Of a stretch of DNA of 7,857 bases, positions 4,770-7,857 are shown in pieces. The stretch is from CAYTRS01 sp964440305 (GTDB lineage: Bacteria; Patescibacteriota; Minisyncoccia; Moranbacterales; JAKLHP01). The notes beneath the pieces are model-generated. The model searched no databases and was not told where the DNA came from. It saw only the letters and a list, made by a program, of their open reading frames with translations. How positions within the stretch are numbered: the stretch's first letter is position 1; every line of letters begins with the position of its first letter. Made by a program: the position numbers and the translations under genes. The stretch is from positions 1 through 7,857 of the forward strand of contig CAYTRS010000029.1 in NCBI GenBank assembly GCA_964440305.1, given 5' to 3'.

Positions 4770-6542
4770 ATGGAAAAAAAAGCTCAAAAAGTGAAATTTG
4801 GGGATTTTTGGCTTAATCTCTGGAAGCTGCTGAAACCCTCGCAAAAACAGATTAAAATTCTGCTGGTTTTGATTTTTCTCGGTGAATTCGCTCAATTATT
4901 AAGCCCGTATTTTCTAAAAGTAATCATAGACAAGCTGGCTGCTTTTGATGCCAGTGAGCTCCTTCCCATGCTTTATCTCATTGCCTTTATGTTTTTGAGC
5001 GACCAGCTTTGTTCGCTTCTGGGGTATTTTACGGATCGGAAAATTTTTGACGTGATTGTCAACGCGGAATATTACCTTCCGCTGGAAGCGCAGAAAAAAC
5101 TTATTTATCTTCCTCTGAGCTACCACGAAAAGGAAAATACGGGAAACAAAATCGTGAAAATTGAAAGGGGTGTGCATAAAATTGTTGATTTGATCGGAGA
5201 TATGTCTTGGGAAGTTTTTCCGACATTGATTCAGATGGCCATAACTATCATCGTTCTTTTTGCAATTGATTTCCGTTTTGCGCTGTCCCTTCTTGTCTTT
5301 TCCCCTTGGTTTATCAAAATGACCTATCAAGTAAACAAAAACCTTTATGAGCAGAGAAAAACGAGGCATTTGAATTATGAAAAAGCCTCCGGAAAAATGA
5401 CAGAATCAATTTTAAACATCAATACGGTAAAATCTTTCGTGCAGGAAAAGCGGGAGGTGCGGGAATTTGAAGCGATAAAGAAAAAAATCCAATTCGGAGA
5501 ATTTCGAGAATGGTGGAAGATTTTGAATATGGGGCTGGGGAGAAATTTGATTATTGATCTTGGGCGCATGAGCATTGTGCTTCTGGGAGCTTTTTTCGTA
5601 TGGAAGGGGGAAGTGACCATCGGGACGCTGGTTTTTGCTTTCACGCTTTCCGAGAAAGCGTACTTCTCCCTTTATCGCCTTTCCAGATTCTATGACAGGC
5701 TGGAGGAAGGGGCAGAGGGAGTCAGCAGGTTTATGAATCTTTCCAGAGAAAAAAGCGCCATTGCCAACCCGAAAAATGGATTTAAGCCGAATGATATTGA
5801 GGGAATGGTTGAATTTGAAAATGTGAGCTTTTCCTATTCTTCGGAAAAGCAGAAAGTTCTGGACGGAATAAATCTGAAAATAAACTCCGGCTGTGCGACG
5901 GCGATTGTCGGACCTTCCGGCGGAGGAAAAACCACTCTCGCGCGGCTCATTTACCGCCATTATGATCCGCAAGAGGGAAGAGTGCTTTTGGACGACAGGG
6001 ATCTCAAGGAATATGATTTGTATGATTTCAGAAAATTTATTTCTATTGTTCCGCAAGAGGTGGAAATTTTCAATATGAGCGTGCGGGACAATATCGCCTA
6101 TGCCAAAAAAGATGTTTCCTTCAAGCAAATCCAAGCGGCGGCTCGAATCGCTAACGCGGAAGAATTTATTCTGGGTTTGGGAAAAGGATATGATACATTG
6201 GTGGGTGAACGGGGAATCAAGCTTTCCGGCGGACAAAGGCAAAGAATTGGAATCGCGCGAGCGGTTTTGGCAAATCCCCGAATCTTGATTTTTGACGAAG
6301 CTACGAGCAATTTAGATAGCTATAGCGAGAAATTAATCCAAAAAGCACTGGAAAAACTAAGCCAGGGAAGGACAACAATAATCATTGCCCATCGCTTGAG
6401 CACGATTAAAAAAGCCGACAAAATAGTCGTGCTGGAAAAAGGGAAAGTTGTGGAAGAGGGAAGCCACTATGAGCTTTCCATGGTTGACGGCGGACTGTAT
6501 TCAAAACTTTTGAAGCTTCAAAAAATGGGTGATGTGGAGTAA
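4770..6542 (+). CDS. ABC exporter half-transporter (membrane and ATPase domains fused)
   Basis: This is an ATP-driven exporter subunit of the MsbA/MDR type, expected to work as a homodimer in the membrane; the substrate cannot be read from sequence. The 590-residue product begins with a membrane domain (hydrophobic stretches near 29-53, 64-87, 149-182 and 259-293). Residues from about 345 form the nucleotide-binding domain, with Walker A GPSGGGKTT (381-389), Q-loop VPQE (Q429), signature LSGGQRQR (485-492), Walker B ILIFDE (505-510), D-loop NLDS and H-loop AHRLS (H541). All catalytic motifs are intact and the length is normal. ATG 4770 gives the natural MEKKAQK start. GTG 4749 would add seven residues and could be a leaderless start given the promoter position. 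The gene is not part of the rplJL unit, because a terminator intervenes. Confidence 0.92.
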   Translation: MEKKAQKVKFGDFWLNLWKLLKPSQKQIKILLVLIFLGEFAQLLSPYFLKVIIDKLAAFDASELLPMLYLIAFMFLSDQLCSLLGYFTDRKIFDVIVNAEYYLPLEAQKKLIYLPLSYHEKENTGNKIVKIERGVHKIVDLIGDMSWEVFPTLIQMAITIIVLFAIDFRFALSLLVFSPWFIKMTYQVNKNLYEQRKTRHLNYEKASGKMTESILNINTVKSFVQEKREVREFEAIKKKIQFGEFREWWKILNMGLGRNLIIDLGRMSIVLLGAFFVWKGEVTIGTLVFAFTLSEKAYFSLYRLSRFYDRLEEGAEGVSRFMNLSREKSAIANPKNGFKPNDIEGMVEFENVSFSYSSEKQKVLDGINLKINSGCATAIVGPSGGGKTTLARLIYRHYDPQEGRVLLDDRDLKEYDLYDFRKFISIVPQEVEIFNMSVRDNIAYAKKDVSFKQIQAAARIANAEEFILGLGKGYDTLVGERGIKLSGGQRQRIGIARAVLANPRILIFDEATSNLDSYSEKLIQKALEKLSQGRTTIIIAHRLSTIKKADKIVVLEKGKVVEEGSHYELSMVDGGLYSKLLKLQKMGDVE

Positions 6543-6599
6543 TTAGGATATTTTTTCACTTTTATCCATAAAACAAAAACCGCCGGGGAATTTTTCGAA

Positions 6600-6797
6600 T
6601 TATAGGCTATAAGCCGAAGTCATTATTTTTAAAAACCAAGGAATGATGATTATCAGTCCGATGACTGGCAACACAACCGTTACGATAGTTATAATCAATG
6701 TCCAAAGAAAATATCTCTTTAGCTTCTCTATTGAAGAGTATATTTGATTAAGTTTTGTTTCCTGCTCTTCCAGTTTTTTTATTATTTCTTGTTCCAT
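6600..6797 (-). CDS. Small membrane protein with N-terminal helix
   Basis: The 65-residue product has a charged amphipathic N-terminal half (residues 1-27, heptad-like, rich in E, K, Q and L). A hydrophobic segment of about 28 residues follows (about 29-56, LWTLIITIVTVVLPVIGLIIII), broken by one Pro and one Gly, so it is either one long helix or a tight hairpin. It resembles small uncharacterised membrane proteins I associate with Parcubacteria, but I cannot name a family. The ATG has no SD. A weak -35/-10 pair (TTGTAT at 6834-6829, TAGTAT at 6811-6806) would place the start site almost on the ATG. The gene is convergent with the ABC exporter, 57 nt apart. The codon-like, domain-like layout argues that it is real; its function is unknown. 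Confidence 0.65.
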   Translation of the reverse strand: MEQEIIKKLEEQETKLNQIYSSIEKLKRYFLWTLIITIVTVVLPVIGLIIIIPWFLKIMTSAYSL

Positions 6798-6848
6798 ATA
6801 GTTACATACTAACTTGTTTTGGATCTCAATACAAGAAATAAAAAAAAT

Positions 6849-6881
6849 AAAAAGGTCTGTCGCGTTGCGTCAAACCTTTTT
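6849..6881 (-). terminator. Bidirectional-looking terminator hairpin
   Basis: AAAAAGGT (6849-6856) pairs with ACCTTTTT (6874-6881). Inside, TG/CA and CGC/GCG pairs are separated by single mismatches around a GTT loop. The A/T tracts make it able to work on both strands. On the minus strand it lies after the Cys-rich gene (stop at 6954), which it probably terminates. Confidence 0.65.
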
Positions 6882-6953
6882 TGCAATGTATTGTATCATA
6901 GAGAAAACACCACGAGAATAATTATTTTTAAAATTATAATTAATTTTATCATC

Positions 6954-7151
6954 TTATCCCCGAATTTTTAAATAACCATCCTTTCTTAATGACCATACTT
7001 CCACACATTTACCACATCTTTCACGGACATTTTCCCATTCTCTTTTCCCACTCATGGCTTCCAAAAAATCTCCGTAAACTACAAACCCCATGCATTCAAA
7101 AATTCTAGTTTTGCAATCCATACAATGCCTGTCTATATTTTTTTCTTTCAT
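6954..7151 (-). CDS. Small Cys-rich protein, possible zinc ribbon
   Basis: The 65-residue product has CMDC (10-13) and CGKC (46-49), plus C20 and H9. The two CxxC knuckles are 32 residues apart and each lies in a short polar context, as in small zinc ribbons. The middle (about 21-42) contains aromatic and charged residues (FVVYGDFLEAM, REWENV). I do not recognise the family. A good SD, AGGAGA, lies on the minus strand at 7163-7158, 6 nt before the ATG. It is the only strong SD before a gene in this window, and it supports both the start and the reality of the gene. A terminator hairpin follows at 6849-6881. Metal binding is inferred only from the cysteine spacing. Confidence 0.65.
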   Translation of the reverse strand: MKEKNIDRHCMDCKTRIFECMGFVVYGDFLEAMSGKREWENVRERCGKCVEVWSLRKDGYLKIRG

Positions 7152-7157
7152 CTCGTG

Positions 7158-7163
7158 TCTCCT
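7158..7163 (-). promoter_or_regulatory. Strong Shine-Dalgarno site of the Cys-rich gene
   Basis: AGGAGA on the minus strand, 6 nt upstream of the ATG at 7151. It fixes that start codon and stands out because smc, rpsP, rplL and the neighbouring small genes lack such a site. Confidence 0.7.
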
Positions 7164-7266
7164 ATTGACTTACTTATATTGAGGTTGTATCTCGATAAAT
7201 CTATAAGACTAAAATCATTTTCAGTAGCTCACACTCTTGTATATAAAGCTTTCAAATAGCTAAGCC

Positions 7267-7818
7267 TTATTTCTTATTTCCTCCGATTTTTGGAATTTCA
7301 TTGTCCCACATGGCAAGAGCTAAGGTAATATTACTTTTGAGCGGTGTTTCCGATTTCCAGCTTGCCAGGGCGGCTGCTCTATGCATGCCTTCAACCAGAA
7401 CTATTCCGTTTTCATGAATAATTCCAGTGAGCATTGTCTCACTGGGAAAATCTTTTTTAATGTCCAGAACTTTCGTATTGTCTGCTATTATCGGAAGATT
7501 AATTATGTCTTTTAGCTGCTTTGTTATTTCTCCGCTATAGGCTTTTTCTACCCAGGAATGTGAAGGCACACCGTAGAAAAGCGGCAAATCTTTCAGCGGA
7601 TCTTTGATGCGGTATAAAAACCATTCCAGTGTTTCAGGTTTCAGGGGATCGGCATAAACCTTACGCCACTCGTCCCAAGATTCAAAACCGCGCTCTTTCC
7701 AATGCTTTTGCCAGCCTTCTTGCCAGGCTTCGCCCTCGCGCCATTTAGAAAAAACATCTTCCCATTTTATCGGTTCAATATGTTCCAGGGAGCTATATTG
7801 TCGGGGAATTTTTAGCAT
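7267..7818 (-). CDS. Uncharacterised Trp-rich protein with a ParB-like GMHRAAALA motif
   Basis: The 183-residue soluble-looking product has eleven Trp, seven of them between residues 19 and 51 (the W19-W51 segment reads as repeated WxxxW-type helices). A central YGVPSHSWVEKAY segment (82-94) follows. The C-terminal half contains strands and the motif VEGMHRAAALASW (142-154). A Gly/His/Arg/Ala-rich turn of this type recalls the nucleotide-binding box of ParB/sulfiredoxin-like domains, but the rest is not clearly ParB, so this is a weak link. No signal peptide or membrane segment is seen. ATG 7818 is the only standard start after an in-frame stop at 7855-7857, so the gene is complete. No SD is visible. 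A 115-nt spacer separates it from the Cys-rich gene on the same strand. Confidence 0.7.
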   Translation of the reverse strand: MLKIPRQYSSLEHIEPIKWEDVFSKWREGEAWQEGWQKHWKERGFESWDEWRKVYADPLKPETLEWFLYRIKDPLKDLPLFYGVPSHSWVEKAYSGEITKQLKDIINLPIIADNTKVLDIKKDFPSETMLTGIIHENGIVLVEGMHRAAALASWKSETPLKSNITLALAMWDNEIPKIGGNKK

Positions 7819-7857
7819 AGTAACAATTGCCGCAAACCATATTAGAACTGCTTTTTA

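Noticed and set aside
5412..6242. 276-residue minus-strand open frame inside the ABC gene
   Set aside because: It covers the antisense of the conserved ATPase motifs and has no recognisable domain; the + strand gene is complete.
6919..6942. AT-only inverted repeat TAATTAT/ATAATTA as a terminator
   Set aside because: A seven-bp A/T stem in very AT-rich DNA is expected by chance, and the stronger hairpin at 6849-6881 serves the same gene.
1..7857. Recoded TGA (code 25) as in Gracilibacteria
   Set aside because: All genes are full length under the standard code with no in-frame TGA at glycine positions. The lack of TGA stops among seven genes is too small a sample.

Overview
The window looks like part of a Patescibacteria (CPR) chromosome, most like the Parcubacteria/Moranbacteria side. 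This is inferred from AT-rich DNA, a Lys/Glu-tailed ribosomal protein S16, short spacers filled with degenerate word repeats (ACGAAT/ATTCGNA units and AAGTTAAA units), few Shine-Dalgarno (SD) sites, and small proteins of the kind seen in these genomes. The standard code fits: every gene is open full length, stops are TAA (six) and TAG (one), and no in-frame TGA occurs. I cannot place the genus.

Layout on the + strand. Positions 1-395 hold no convincing protein gene. They do contain a promoter with a palindrome over its -35 box, then two stem-loops and a U-tract that together look like a small RNA of about 170 nt. Both loops carry CCUCC, the anti-SD sequence. A repeat-rich spacer leads to smc (396-2693), which encodes an unusually short SMC ATPase with both head halves but no room for a normal hinge domain. 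A repeat palindrome and a clear promoter precede rpsP (S16). A near-consensus promoter overlapping the rpsP stop drives an L10-type leader with a terminator, then rplJ (L10), a 100-nt hairpin, an 8-bp repeat tract and rplL (L7/L12), which ends at a classic terminator. A separately promoted ABC exporter half-transporter follows (about 4770-6542).

The minus strand carries three small genes: a 65-residue membrane protein, a 65-residue Cys-rich protein with the only clear SD in the window, and a 183-residue Trp-rich protein with a GMHRAAALA motif faintly like ParB-type domains.

The core genes supply chromosome organisation (SMC) and the ribosome (S16 and the L10-L12 stalk). smc beside rpsP recalls the smc/ffh/rpsP cluster of other bacteria, while rplJL here is separated from rplKA. 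The rplJL operon is probably autoregulated through its leader by L10 or the L10-L12 complex. The strongest candidate for something undescribed is the two-hairpin anti-SD RNA at 96-268; the short hinge-less SMC is second.
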